A DNA stretch of 64,000 nt, from assembly GCF_009725165.1 (NCBI RefSeq), contig NZ_WNZW01000011.1, forward strand, positions 1 to 64,000, written 5' to 3'. Positions 1 to 7,633 of this stretch are shown here, piece after piece (within the stretch, counting starts at the first letter, position 1; every line of letters starts with the position of its first letter). The position numbers and the translations under genes were made by a program. Under the pieces are notes generated by a model that worked only from the letters and a program-made list of their open reading frames with translations, made no database searches and was not told the DNA's origin. The stretch is from Paenibacillus woosongensis. Its GTDB lineage: Bacteria > Bacillota > Bacilli > Paenibacillales > Paenibacillaceae.

Positions 1-222
1 CGGGATGGACGCACCGCTGGTGCACCAGTTGTTCCGCCAGGAGCATAGCTGGGTAGCTACGTGCGGATGGGATAAACGCTGAAAGCATCTAAGCGTGAAG
101 CCCTCCTCAAGATGAGATTTCCCAATTAGTAAGACCCCTTGAAGACGACGAGGTTGATAGGCCTGAGGTGGAAGTGCAGCAATGTATGGAGCTGACAGGT
201 ACTAATCGGTCGAGGGCTTATC
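1..222 (+). rRNA. 23S rRNA, 3' end (partial)
   Basis: The first ~222 bases match the conserved 3' end of bacterial 23S rRNA, including the stretch around 'ggtactaatcggtcgaggg' near 200-217 that precedes the mature 3' terminus. The gene begins upstream of the window. The end is placed by analogy with Bacillus 23S genes and may be off by a few bases. Confidence 0.95.
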
Positions 223-369
223 CAATTTTACCCCAAAAAGTGAAGCGGAGGCTTCGAAGAGTATACCGAATACTTTTCGGGGGCCCCGGTGAACCAAGTA
301 AGGGCTAACACGCAAATGAAGTTTCGTATCCAGTTTTCAGGTGATCAAATCATCTGAATATGATAATGT
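223..369 (+). other. 23S-to-tRNA spacer without a visible 5S gene
   Basis: This spacer joins the 23S gene to the first tRNA. It holds a 10-bp inverted repeat at 336-358 (TTCAGGTGAT / ATCATCTGAA) that looks like an rRNA/tRNA processing stem. None of the conserved 5S blocks can be recognised here or in the longer gaps between the tRNAs, so the 5S gene of this operon is upstream, elsewhere or missing. Confidence 0.6.
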
Positions 370-445
370 TCCCTGATAGCTCAGTCGGTAGAGCACTCGA
401 CTGTTAATCGAGTTGTCACAGGTTCGAGTCCTGTTCGGGGAGCCA
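370..445 (+). tRNA. tRNA-Asn (GTT)
   Basis: Complete cloverleaf with acceptor TCCCTGA/TCGGGGA, anticodon GTT in the loop 'ctgttaa', and CCA encoded at 443-445. First of 16 tRNA genes, all on this strand. Confidence 0.97.
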
Positions 446-448
446 TAT

Positions 449-540
449 GGAGAGGTGTCCGAGTTGGCCGAAGGAGCACGATTGGAAATCGTGTAGGCGT
501 CACAAGCGTCTCGAGGGTTCGAATCCCTCTCTCTCCGCCA
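449..540 (+). tRNA. tRNA-Ser (GGA)
   Basis: Class II tRNA of 92 nt with a long variable arm. Acceptor GGAGAGG pairs with TCTCTCC, the anticodon is GGA, and CCA is encoded. Confidence 0.97.
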
Positions 541-579
541 TCATTTTCTTAGTATCATAGCAGTGTGTGATACATATGT

Positions 580-654
580 GGCCCGTTGGTCAAGGGGTTA
601 AGACACCTCCCTTTCACGGAGGTAACAGGGGTTCGAATCCCCTACGGGTCACCA
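580..654 (+). tRNA. tRNA-Glu (TTC)
   Basis: Acceptor GGCCCGT pairs with ACGGGTC, the anticodon TTC lies in 'ctttcac', and CCA is encoded. Confidence 0.97.
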
Positions 655-710
655 CTTAATTCATATGATTCGGTAGGGTTTAGAAGCCCTGTAAGATTTT
701 AAGAAAAAGC

Positions 711-740
711 TTGATTTCTAACCGGGTAATATGATACAAT
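711..740 (+). promoter_or_regulatory. internal sigma-A promoter before tRNA-Val
   Basis: TTGATT (711-716), an 18-bp spacer and TACAAT (735-740) lie in the unusually long gap between tRNA-Glu and tRNA-Val. The spacing and hexamers fit a housekeeping promoter that would allow the distal 13 tRNAs to be transcribed without the rRNA promoter. Confidence 0.55.
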
Positions 741-757
741 AGAAATTGTCTTTCCTC

Positions 758-833
758 GGAGGCTTAGCTCAGCTGGGAGAGCATCTGCCTTACAAGCAGA
801 GGGTCAGCGGTTCGATCCCGTTAGCCTCCACCA
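758..833 (+). tRNA. tRNA-Val (TAC)
   Basis: Acceptor GGAGGCT pairs with AGCCTCC, anticodon TAC, CCA encoded. First tRNA behind the internal promoter. Confidence 0.97.
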
Positions 834-845
834 TAATATAAATGA

Positions 846-919
<74 letters not shown>

Positions 920-935
920 TTGCAATATCTAGTGT

Positions 936-1012
936 GGAGCCGTGGTGTAGAGGCCTAACATGCCTGCCTGTCACGCAGGAGATCGCGGGTTCGAATCCCG
1001 TCGGCTCCGCCA
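936..1012 (+). tRNA. tRNA-Asp (GTC)
   Basis: Acceptor GGAGCCG pairs with CGGCTCC, anticodon GTC, CCA encoded. A 123-bp gap without a recognisable gene follows. Confidence 0.97.
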
Positions 1013-1135
1013 TTATAACCTCAAGCTAAGAGGTGAGAATCCGTAAGGGTTCACAAGCTTGCTCTGGAAACCGTCACTTTAATGAGCTGGTCGCAGCGGA
1101 ATAGGTGAAGAGGATCCAATGAACTATTCCAATAA

Positions 1136-1211
<76 letters not shown>

Positions 1212-1234
1212 TGATTCACCTGATAATTGAAAAC

Positions 1235-1310
<76 letters not shown>

Positions 1311-1313
1311 CAT

Positions 1314-1399
1314 GGAGGCTTAGCGAAGTGGCCAAACGCAGCAGACTGTAAATCTGTTCTCGTACGAGTTCGGTGGTTCGAATCCATCAGCCTCCACCA
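1314..1399 (+). tRNA. tRNA-Tyr (GTA)
   Basis: Class II tRNA of 86 nt with a long variable arm, acceptor GGAGGCT/AGCCTCC, anticodon GTA, CCA encoded. Confidence 0.97.
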
Positions 1400-1411
1400 G
1401 TTTTACCATAT

Positions 1412-1485
1412 AGGGGCATAGTTTAAAGGTAGAACAGCGGTCTCCAAAACCGTTAGTGTGGGTTCAATTCCTGCTGCCCCTGCCA
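1412..1485 (+). tRNA. tRNA-Trp (CCA)
   Basis: Acceptor AGGGGCA pairs with TGCCCCT, anticodon CCA in 'ctccaaa', 3' CCA encoded. This tRNA is the expected ligand of the T-box upstream of trpS at 57275. Confidence 0.97.
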
Positions 1486-1511
1486 GTTAAACAATAAAAT
1501 ATTTATATTAT

Positions 1512-1588
1512 GGCGGTCGTGGCGAAGGGGTTAACGCACCGGATTGTGGCTCCGGCATTCGTGGGTTCAAGTCCCATCGATCGCCCCA
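1512..1588 (+). tRNA. tRNA-His (GTG)
   Basis: The characteristic extra G(-1) is encoded at 1512 and pairs with discriminator C73. The remaining acceptor is GCGGTCG/CGATCGC. Anticodon GTG, CCA encoded. Confidence 0.97.
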
Positions 1589-1611
1589 TTTTTATCTTAA
1601 AAATCATATAT

Positions 1612-1687
1612 TGGGGATTAGCCAAGCGGTAAGGCAACGGACTTTGACTCCGTCATTCCATAGGTTCGAATCCTATATCCCCAGCCA
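1612..1687 (+). tRNA. tRNA-Gln (TTG)
   Basis: Acceptor TGGGGAT pairs with ATCCCCA, anticodon TTG, CCA encoded. Confidence 0.97.
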
Positions 1688-1693
1688 TATGTT

Positions 1694-1768
1694 GCGGACG
1701 TGGCTCAGCGGTAGAGCATCGCCTTGCCAAGGCGAGGGTCGCGGGTTCGATTCCCGTCGTCCGCTCCA
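1694..1768 (+). tRNA. tRNA-Gly (GCC)
   Basis: Acceptor GCGGACG pairs with CGTCCGC, anticodon GCC, CCA encoded. Confidence 0.97.
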
Positions 1769-1779
1769 TTTTTATATAC

Positions 1780-1853
1780 GGCGCCATAGCCAAGTGGTAA
1801 GGCACAGCTCTGCAAAAGCTTTATCCCCAGTTCGAGTCTGGGTGGCGCCTCCA
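1780..1853 (+). tRNA. tRNA-Cys (GCA)
   Basis: Acceptor GGCGCCA pairs with TGGCGCC, anticodon GCA, CCA encoded. Confidence 0.97.
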
Positions 1854-1864
1854 TTTAATTCCCT

Positions 1865-1950
1865 GCGGGAGTGGCGGAATCGGCAGACGCACAGGACTTA
1901 AAATCCTGCGGTAGGTGACTATCGTACCAGTTCAAGTCTGGTCTTCCGCA
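1865..1950 (+). tRNA. tRNA-Leu (TAA)
   Basis: Class II tRNA with a long variable arm, acceptor GCGGGAG/CTTCCGC, anticodon TAA in loop 'cttaaaa'. CCA is not encoded: 'ctt' follows the discriminator A. Confidence 0.96.
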
Positions 1951-1976
1951 CTTGTTAAGTGATGGATTTATAGTGT

Positions 1977-2058
1977 GCCGATGTGGTGGAATTGGCAGAC
2001 ACGCCGCACTCAAAATGCGGTGCCGAGAGGCTTGCCGGTTCGAGTCCGGCCATCGGTA
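1977..2058 (+). tRNA. tRNA-Leu (CAA)
   Basis: Class II tRNA, acceptor GCCGATG/CATCGGT (terminal G-U pair), anticodon CAA in loop 'ctcaaaa'. CCA is not encoded. Last tRNA of the cluster. Confidence 0.96.
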
Positions 2059-2065
2059 TTATCGA

Positions 2066-2118
2066 TAAGAAGGTATATGAAATTGTTTCTAGGAGCAATT
2101 TCATAAACCTTCTTTTTT
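2066..2118 (+). terminator. terminator of the rRNA/tRNA operon
   Basis: A long stem begins 'aagaaggt..atgaaattg', returns as 'caatttcataaaccttctt', and runs straight into a T-tract, 8 bp after the last tRNA. Confidence 0.85.
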
Positions 2119-2224
2119 ATGGCCAATATTCAGAGAAACGAAATTTGACAATAAGGATCGTTAGGTTTATTTTGGTAGGGAGACGATGGGCAAACGATCC
2201 AAATTAGAGGAGGCGTCATACGAA

Positions 2225-3052
2225 ATGAATCACATTCAATCTATGGTCACCTTGTCCAATGGAAAACAAATGCCGTGGCTGGGCCTTGGTGTCTATAAGA
2301 TGAGTGAAGGCCAGGAGGTCATCGCTTCTATAGAAGCTGCCATCCGCAATGGTTATAGAAGCATTGACACTGCTTCTTTATACCAGAATGAAGAAGGGGT
2401 AGGCCAAGCAATTAAAGCATCCGGCATTTCCCGCGAAGAACTGTTTATTACTACGAAGGTCTGGAACTCCGATCAAGGCTACGATAGTACGTTGAAGGCT
2501 TTTGACACGAGCATGAGCAAGCTTGGCCTCGATTATCTAGATCTCTATTTGATTCATTGGCCAGTCAAGGGCAAATATAAAGAAACGTGGAAAGCGCTTG
2601 AGCAGCTACATAAGGACGGGCGTGTTCACTCTATTGGTGTATCGAACTTCCAAATTCATCATTTGGAAGACCTGCTGGCAGACGCAGAGGTAAGACCGGT
2701 AGTCAATCAGGTGGAGCTGCATCCGCTGCTCAGCCAACTGGAATTGAGGGAATACTGCAAGTCACAAGGAATCCAAATCGAAGCCTGGTCCCCTCTTGCC
2801 CAGGGCAAGCTGCTGGACAACGAAGTACTGAAGGCTATCGGGGCAAAATACGGCAAATCAACGGCTCAGGTTATTATCCGGTGGGATTTGCAACATGGCA
2901 TTGTAACCATTCCAAAATCATCTAATCCAGAACGGATTGTTGAAAATGCTATTGTATTTGATTTCGAATTGACTGCAGAGGAAATGAAACAAATTGATAG
3001 TCTGAATCAAGATCAGCGTGTTGGTCCTGATCCGGATAATTTCGATTTCTAA
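2225..3052 (+). CDS. aldo/keto reductase
   Basis: This 275-residue protein is a cytoplasmic NAD(P)H-dependent carbonyl reductase of the aldo/keto reductase superfamily, similar in layout to Bacillus YvgN/YtbE-type enzymes. The family tetrad is visible: Asp48 and Tyr53 in 'SIDTASLYQNE', Lys78 in 'TTKVW' and His111 in 'LIHWP'. The C-terminal 'IPKSSNPERI' is the typical cofactor-phosphate segment. The ATG at 2225 is chosen because AGAGGAGG ends 11 bases before it; an in-frame ATG at 2186 has no ribosome-binding site. It is monocistronic and framed by two terminators. The physiological substrate cannot be told from sequence. Confidence 0.92.
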   Translation: MNHIQSMVTLSNGKQMPWLGLGVYKMSEGQEVIASIEAAIRNGYRSIDTASLYQNEEGVGQAIKASGISREELFITTKVWNSDQGYDSTLKAFDTSMSKLGLDYLDLYLIHWPVKGKYKETWKALEQLHKDGRVHSIGVSNFQIHHLEDLLADAEVRPVVNQVELHPLLSQLELREYCKSQGIQIEAWSPLAQGKLLDNEVLKAIGAKYGKSTAQVIIRWDLQHGIVTIPKSSNPERIVENAIVFDFELTAEEMKQIDSLNQDQRVGPDPDNFDF

Positions 3053-3088
3053 TTCCGTTTAGCGGCATTTATAATGCTAGTAATAATA

Positions 3089-3130
3089 AAGAAGCGCCTT
3101 AAGTCCAATGGAAACTTAGGGCGCTTCTTC
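3089..3130. terminator. bidirectional terminator
   Basis: Stem 'aagaagcgcc(c)ttaag' with a short loop, flanked by A-rich and T-rich ends, lies between the convergent reductase and khtT-like genes and can serve both strands. Confidence 0.8.
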
Positions 3131-3195
3131 ATGCCGTCAGAGAGGCAATGTGCTTCTTATTGTAAACTTCGAATGGATGCTGCCACAAAGAAATC

Positions 3196-3690
3196 TTAAG
3201 CACTTCCGTTTAGCAGAATCTGACGGATCTGCTGCTGATGCAGACGCTCGCCGATTACGACAACCAATGCGCCGGCAGTAAGGAGCAAATCCGGTCCAGG
3301 ATTGATATGTTTAGAATGATTGCTCTCAACGACAGCAATGATCGTGGCGCTGGAGCGTTGACGAACGCGCAGCTCGCCGATCGTCTTGCCGATCGCTTTG
3401 TAGTGAGGTTCAAGTTTATACCATTCAATGATGAGATCGCCTAACGCGACTTCGATATTCTCTAATGGTGTGGGCTTGTAAGTAACTCCGCCAATAATGG
3501 CAGAAACATATCGGGCTTCCTCGTCAGTTAAAGATATTTTAGAGATGCTGTCGTCCGGGTTATCCGCTCCATAGTGATAAACTTCACGACGACCATCATC
3601 ATGGATAGTAATAGTCAATTTCTCACCGCTGCGTGTTTCGATTTCGAATTTTTTGCCGATGCCTGGCAATTCGGTTTCTTTAAGATTCAT
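3196..3690 (-). CDS. khtT: KhtT-type regulatory subunit of a cation/proton antiporter (orphan)
   Basis: This 164-residue soluble protein resembles Bacillus KhtT, which binds nucleotide through a C-terminal TrkA-C domain and gates the K+/H+ antiporter KhtU. The N-terminal ~70 residues form the family-specific beta-rich domain. The TrkA-C part runs from about residue 75 ('ALGDLIIEWYKLEPHYKAIG') to the end ('LLLTAGALVVVIGE'). 'TTGGAGGTCGG' precedes the ATG. The usual membrane partner gene khtU is not adjacent. The genes upstream on the same strand are two small membrane proteins, and the divergent operon is mrp. The antiporter it controls is therefore unknown. Confidence 0.85.
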   Translation of the reverse strand: MNLKETELPGIGKKFEIETRSGEKLTITIHDDGRREVYHYGADNPDDSISKISLTDEEARYVSAIIGGVTYKPTPLENIEVALGDLIIEWYKLEPHYKAIGKTIGELRVRQRSSATIIAVVESNHSKHINPGPDLLLTAGALVVVIGERLHQQQIRQILLNGSA

Positions 3691-3808
3691 TAGCTTCCGA
3701 CCTCCAATATTAAGAAGTGTTATTTGTATAAGGTGTGTTTAATACAACCGCCGATCTTCCTTCACGAGCATGGGCGATAATTCTAGTTACTTATCATTTA
3801 CATGTAAA

Positions 3809-4159
3809 TCAAGCAGCATAAATGCTAGTAAATTTGATGGGTAACAGAAGGATTCGCTTCATGAATTGATAGAAAAATGGACGGAAATAGATCCCTGCCA
3901 AAGTAATTATACTACTGGCTGCGGCGGGGATGACTAACAGGTAAAACGGGGATAGATCGTTGCTAAGCTTGACATGTGCGGGCGTCAGAAGGGCTGCCTT
4001 GTTCTCCGATTTGCGGAGGGGCTGGTCAGCTTCAACGGCCGTCTGTTCGAAACTTGCCACATGTCCTGGATTTAGAGCAGGATGAGGAATAAAGAAAATC
4101 ATGATTAGCGCAAAGACAGAGGCAGTAAACCATACCATCGTTTGCCGAATATGCATCAT
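3809..4159 (-). CDS. small membrane protein, unknown
   Basis: I do not recognise this 116-residue protein. It has an N-terminal hydrophobic segment ('MVWFTASVFALIMIFFI'), an extracytoplasmic-looking polar middle, a second hydrophobic stretch ('FYLLVIPAAASSIITLAGIYF') and a short basic tail. The start is one of two adjacent ATGs (4159 or 4156) behind 'AGAGAGGGG'; an upstream in-frame ATG at 4210 lacks such a site. It lies 95 bp behind another small membrane protein and 118 bp ahead of khtT on the same strand, so co-transcription is plausible but unproven. Confidence 0.6.
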   Translation of the reverse strand: MMHIRQTMVWFTASVFALIMIFFIPHPALNPGHVASFEQTAVEADQPLRKSENKAALLTPAHVKLSNDLSPFYLLVIPAAASSIITLAGIYFRPFFYQFMKRILLLPIKFTSIYAA

Positions 4160-4254
4160 GATGCTTATCCCCTCTCTAAAATAGCTGCTAACCTTAAGGA
4201 TAGCACACAATCCTTAGTATCTCAAAAGAATGATGATAAATTATTCGCCCAATT

Positions 4255-4470
4255 TCAAGGAAATCCTTCCGGATGAGAGAACGGTACGATCCGGATGTAT
4301 TCCCGGGGCTGAAACACAGCTGGGTTTCTTAATCCGATATTTAATTGCTGGAAGTACAAGCGTGATTGCTCAAGGGACATGAGTGGCGACAGCTGGCGGG
4401 CAAGAAACGCGGCACTGCAAATAATTACGAGAAATATGGATGAGCAGACGAGGATTTGGCGGACCGGCAT
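4255..4470 (-). CDS. small single-span membrane protein, unknown
   Basis: This 71-residue product has an N-terminal anchor ('QILVCSSIFLVIICSAAFLA') followed by about 45 polar residues with no recognisable domain. The Cys is not in a lipobox. The ATG at 4470 is chosen because AAAGGAG lies 11 bases upstream; a GTG at 4479 would sit directly on the Shine-Dalgarno. The start region forms a perfect inverted repeat (4471-4506) with the ribosome-binding site in the loop. It is the first gene of the leftward arm that diverges from mrp. Confidence 0.6.
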   Translation of the reverse strand: MPVRQILVCSSIFLVIICSAAFLARQLSPLMSLEQSRLYFQQLNIGLRNPAVFQPREYIRIVPFSHPEGFP

Positions 4471-4506
4471 GGAAATCACTCTCCTTTACTATAGAAAGTG
4501 ATTTCC
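4471..4506 (-). repeat. inverted repeat enclosing the ribosome-binding site of the 71-residue gene
   Basis: GGAAATCACT (4471-4480) and AGTGATTTCC (4497-4506) are perfect 10-bp inverted arms separated by 16 bases. In the leftward transcript the hairpin ends directly at the ATG and its loop carries AAAGGAG. It may be an RNA translation switch or a DNA operator. Confidence 0.7.
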
Positions 4507-4517
4507 TTAATGAGCTA

Positions 4518-4546
4518 TATATATACAGTTAGATTCGTGTTTACAA
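4518..4546 (-). promoter_or_regulatory. promoter of the leftward khtT arm
   Basis: Read leftward: TTGTAA (4546-4541), a 17-bp spacer and TATATA (4523-4518). Its -35 overlaps the -35 of the rightward mrp promoter almost completely. Confidence 0.6.
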
Positions 4547-4568
4547 CCGCTCAAAAAAAGGATATACT
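4540..4568 (+). promoter_or_regulatory. promoter of the mrp operon
   Basis: TTTACA (4540-4545), a 17-bp spacer and TATACT (4563-4568) make a good sigma-A promoter. Transcription would begin near 4575, giving a leader of about 165 nt before mrpA. Confidence 0.65.
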
Positions 4569-4622
4569 TTTGGATGTGCTTCAATTGCACTACAGCCTTA
4601 ACCACATATTTGTTTATCGGAG

Positions 4623-4648
4623 GAGCCTGCCAACTGCGGGCTCTTTTT
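4623..4648 (+). terminator. terminator-like hairpin in the mrp leader
   Basis: GAGCCTGC and GCGGGCTC form an 8-bp stem with loop CAACT, followed directly by TTTTT. It lies between the promoter and the ATG at 4740, so it could act as an attenuator. No known riboswitch aptamer was recognised in front of it. Confidence 0.6.
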
Positions 4649-4739
4649 GTGTTTTTTCAGGGATACCCTATTTATGTTCTGATTTAAATATGGCTAAGCT
4701 GATGAGACACAGGTTATATAGCACGAGTAAGGAGGAAGC

Positions 4740-7631
4740 ATGTTGTCTATTTTGCACGCAGCAATCATTTTACCATTTATTCTGGCTGCAGGAATGCCTC
4801 TGCTGAAGAGACTGCCGGGAAAACCGCACCCGGGATGGGCCGTTATGTTAGCGCCTGCCGTACTCTTTGTTTACTTCCTGAGGCAGATCCCTATTGTTCA
4901 ATCGGGTCACGATATCGTAGCCGCAGTCCCCTGGATCACCTCGCTTGGCATCGAGTTCAGCGTTCAGCTGGACGGGTTGTCATTGCTGTTCACTTTGCTA
5001 ATTTCGGGGATCGGTACACTGGTCGTTTTCTATTCCATTTTTTATATGGATAAGGAAAAGGAGGCCGTTCATCGCTTCTACGTGTATTTGCTTCTATTTA
5101 TGGGGGCTATGCTGGGGGTTGTCCTATCTGATAATCTGATCGTGCTTTACGGCTTCTGGGAATTGACGAGCATCTCTTCCTTTCTGCTTATCGCTTTCTG
5201 GCATCACCGGGAGCGTTCCAGATATGGGGCTTTCAAATCCATGCTCATTACCGTGTTCGGCGGTCTGGCGATGCTGGCCGGATTCGTGCTGGTCTATCTC
5301 ATGACCGGTACGTTCTCGGTAAGAGAAATCCTTCAAAATACAGAGATCATCGCGGGGCATCCCCTAATGCTGCCTGCGCTGCTCCTCGTGCTCTTGGGGG
5401 CCTTTACAAAATCCGCTCAGTTCCCGTTCCATATTTGGCTGCCGGATGCGATGGAGGCACCGACGCCGGTGAGTGCCTATTTGCACTCGGCAACGATGGT
5501 CAAAGCCGGGTTATATCTGGTAGCGAGATTTACGCCGGTGTTCTCTGGACAAGCGGCCTGGTTCTGGCTCGTGTCGGGCGTAGGACTTATTACGCTGATC
5601 TTTGGTTCGTTCAAGGCGATCAAGCAAACCGATCTGAAGGCGATGCTGGCCTTCTCCACGATTAGCCAGCTGGGATTGATCATGGCTTTGCTGGGGCTCG
5701 GCTCGGCCTCGGGGTATTACACGGACGTCCAGCAGTCTTTGTTCTATTCCAAGGCGACTATGGCCGCCATATTCCATTTGATGAATCACGCGGTATTTAA
5801 GGGAGCGTTATTCATGGTTGTCGGGATCGTGGATCATGAGACGGGAACGAGAGATATCCGCAAGCTGGGCGGATTAATGTCTATCATGCCCGTAACGTTC
5901 ACGGTCGCCGTCATAGGAGCGTTATCGATGGCGGGCATACCGCCGTTCGGGGGCTTTCTTAGTAAAGAAATGTTCTTTACGGCAGTTCTGAATGCCCGGG
6001 AAATGGGCATATGGAGCATGGATACCTGGAGCAGCCTGTTTCCTGTGATCGCTTGGGCTGCTAGCGTCTTTACCTTTGCTTACAGCATGGTACTGCTGGT
6101 CAGAACATTTGCCGGCAAATTCAAGCCGGAGCAGCTGAAACTGCAGCCGCATGAGGCTCCGGTTGGTATGCTTATACCGCCGGTGATCATGGCCGCGCTT
6201 GCGCTCGTGTTCGGCCTGTTCCCCGGATTGTTGTCGTACTCGCTCATCGAGCCTGCGATGGCAGCGGTTATGCCGGGCCTGCTTGGGCCGGGAGAGAAAT
6301 TCCTCGTATCCATAGAATTCTGGCATGGCTGGACGCCGGAGGTATTCATGACACTGGGCGTTATCGGCGCAGGCATTCTGGTCTTTGTTCTGCAGCCTAA
6401 GGTCAAGGTATTGAATAGTCCTGGATCAGCCCGCTTCTCCTTAAACGGCGTGTATGATTCGGGCCTGCGGACGCTGGAGCGGTCGTCAAAGTGGTTGACG
6501 GATAAATATATGACCGGTTCTGTACGGCATTACTTGATTTATATTTTCACGTTTCTCGTAGTTGTACTTGGAGCCATTATGCTTGCATTTGACGGCTTCA
6601 ACCTGGATAGCAGCAGCTACGCCCCGGTCACGGTATACGAGGCAGCTATTTTGCTTGCCCTCATTATAGCCGCGATCGCGGTGCCCTTTGCCAATTCACG
6701 TCTGCTGGCGATTATTTTGACAGGGGCCGTCGGTTACATGGTGTCCTTGTTCTTCGTCATATTCCGGGCCCCGGATCTGGCGCTTACCCAGCTCATCGTG
6801 GAGACGGTATCGGTCACGCTGTTCCTTCTGTGCTTCTATCATTTGCCGAAGCTTAAGAAAGAGCTGTCCGTCCTTAAATTCAAGCTTACGAATTTCCTGA
6901 TTTCACTGGGAGTAGGGCTTATGGTTACCCTGATTGCACTCAGTGCATTAAGCGCCGGGAACAGCCACCCCTTCGAGTCAATATCGAAGTTCTTTTTAGA
7001 GGCAAGCTACAAACTGGCTGGCGGGAAAAATGTCGTCAATGTCATCCTCGTAGACTTCCGCGGATTCGATACGATGCTGGAAATTGTAGTGCTCGGCATC
7101 GCGTCGCTTGGCATCTATGCCATGATTCGCCTAAGTTTGGACGAGAAGCAGGAGCAGCTCTCTCCCCGCTCAGGCTCTAACAAGCAATTGAGAGGCGGGC
7201 TTGTACCGGTAAGAAGCAACGATGTCATTCTGCGGATGACATCAAGGGTTGCCATGTTTATTATCCTGACGTTCTCCTGGTATCTGTTCTTTGCCGGCCA
7301 CAATAATCCGGGAGGCGGATTCATCGGCGGACTGATGACTTCGGCAGCGCTCGTGCTGCTTGCAATCGCCTATGGACAAGAGGTTATGCGCAGCATCGTT
7401 CCGCTTAATTTCCGGAAGGTCATGGCCACGGGCCTGCTTATCGCTTTTCTAACAGGGCTAGGCTCGCTATGGTTTGGCGTGCCGTTCCTGAGCCATGCAT
7501 TCGGACATGAGTATTTGCCGATTCTCGGGGAGGTCGAGCTGGCTACGGCGGTCATTTTCGACCTGGGCGTGTATTTAACCGTCGTGGGGGTCACGATGAC
7601 GATTATTCTTGAGATCGGGAGGGATCGGTAG
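4740..7631 (+). CDS. mrpA: Mrp Na+/H+ antiporter, fused subunits A and B
   Basis: This 963-residue multi-spanning protein is the largest subunit of the Mrp antiporter, which exports Na+ in exchange for H+ and is related to complex I. The proton-conducting core ('PDAMEAPTPVSAYLHSATMVKAG', here ~237-259) occupies the first ~500 residues, followed by the MrpA-specific C-terminal helices. The last ~135 residues ('NNPGGGFIGGLMTSAALVL' onward) are the MrpB/MnhB domain. Bacillus MrpA is about 800 residues with a separate mrpB of about 140; here no separate mrpB exists and the length equals the sum. AAGGAGGAAGC precedes the ATG. First gene of a tight six-gene operon. Confidence 0.95.
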   Translation: MLSILHAAIILPFILAAGMPLLKRLPGKPHPGWAVMLAPAVLFVYFLRQIPIVQSGHDIVAAVPWITSLGIEFSVQLDGLSLLFTLLISGIGTLVVFYSIFYMDKEKEAVHRFYVYLLLFMGAMLGVVLSDNLIVLYGFWELTSISSFLLIAFWHHRERSRYGAFKSMLITVFGGLAMLAGFVLVYLMTGTFSVREILQNTEIIAGHPLMLPALLLVLLGAFTKSAQFPFHIWLPDAMEAPTPVSAYLHSATMVKAGLYLVARFTPVFSGQAAWFWLVSGVGLITLIFGSFKAIKQTDLKAMLAFSTISQLGLIMALLGLGSASGYYTDVQQSLFYSKATMAAIFHLMNHAVFKGALFMVVGIVDHETGTRDIRKLGGLMSIMPVTFTVAVIGALSMAGIPPFGGFLSKEMFFTAVLNAREMGIWSMDTWSSLFPVIAWAASVFTFAYSMVLLVRTFAGKFKPEQLKLQPHEAPVGMLIPPVIMAALALVFGLFPGLLSYSLIEPAMAAVMPGLLGPGEKFLVSIEFWHGWTPEVFMTLGVIGAGILVFVLQPKVKVLNSPGSARFSLNGVYDSGLRTLERSSKWLTDKYMTGSVRHYLIYIFTFLVVVLGAIMLAFDGFNLDSSSYAPVTVYEAAILLALIIAAIAVPFANSRLLAIILTGAVGYMVSLFFVIFRAPDLALTQLIVETVSVTLFLLCFYHLPKLKKELSVLKFKLTNFLISLGVGLMVTLIALSALSAGNSHPFESISKFFLEASYKLAGGKNVVNVILVDFRGFDTMLEIVVLGIASLGIYAMIRLSLDEKQEQLSPRSGSNKQLRGGLVPVRSNDVILRMTSRVAMFIILTFSWYLFFAGHNNPGGGFIGGLMTSAALVLLAIAYGQEVMRSIVPLNFRKVMATGLLIAFLTGLGSLWFGVPFLSHAFGHEYLPILGEVELATAVIFDLGVYLTVVGVTMTIILEIGRDR

Positions 7632-7633
7632 TC

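Noticed and set aside
1013..1135. possible 5S or extra tRNA in the gap between tRNA-Asp and tRNA-Phe
   Set aside because: No 5S blocks and no cloverleaf could be built; only a weak CCTC/GAGG hairpin.
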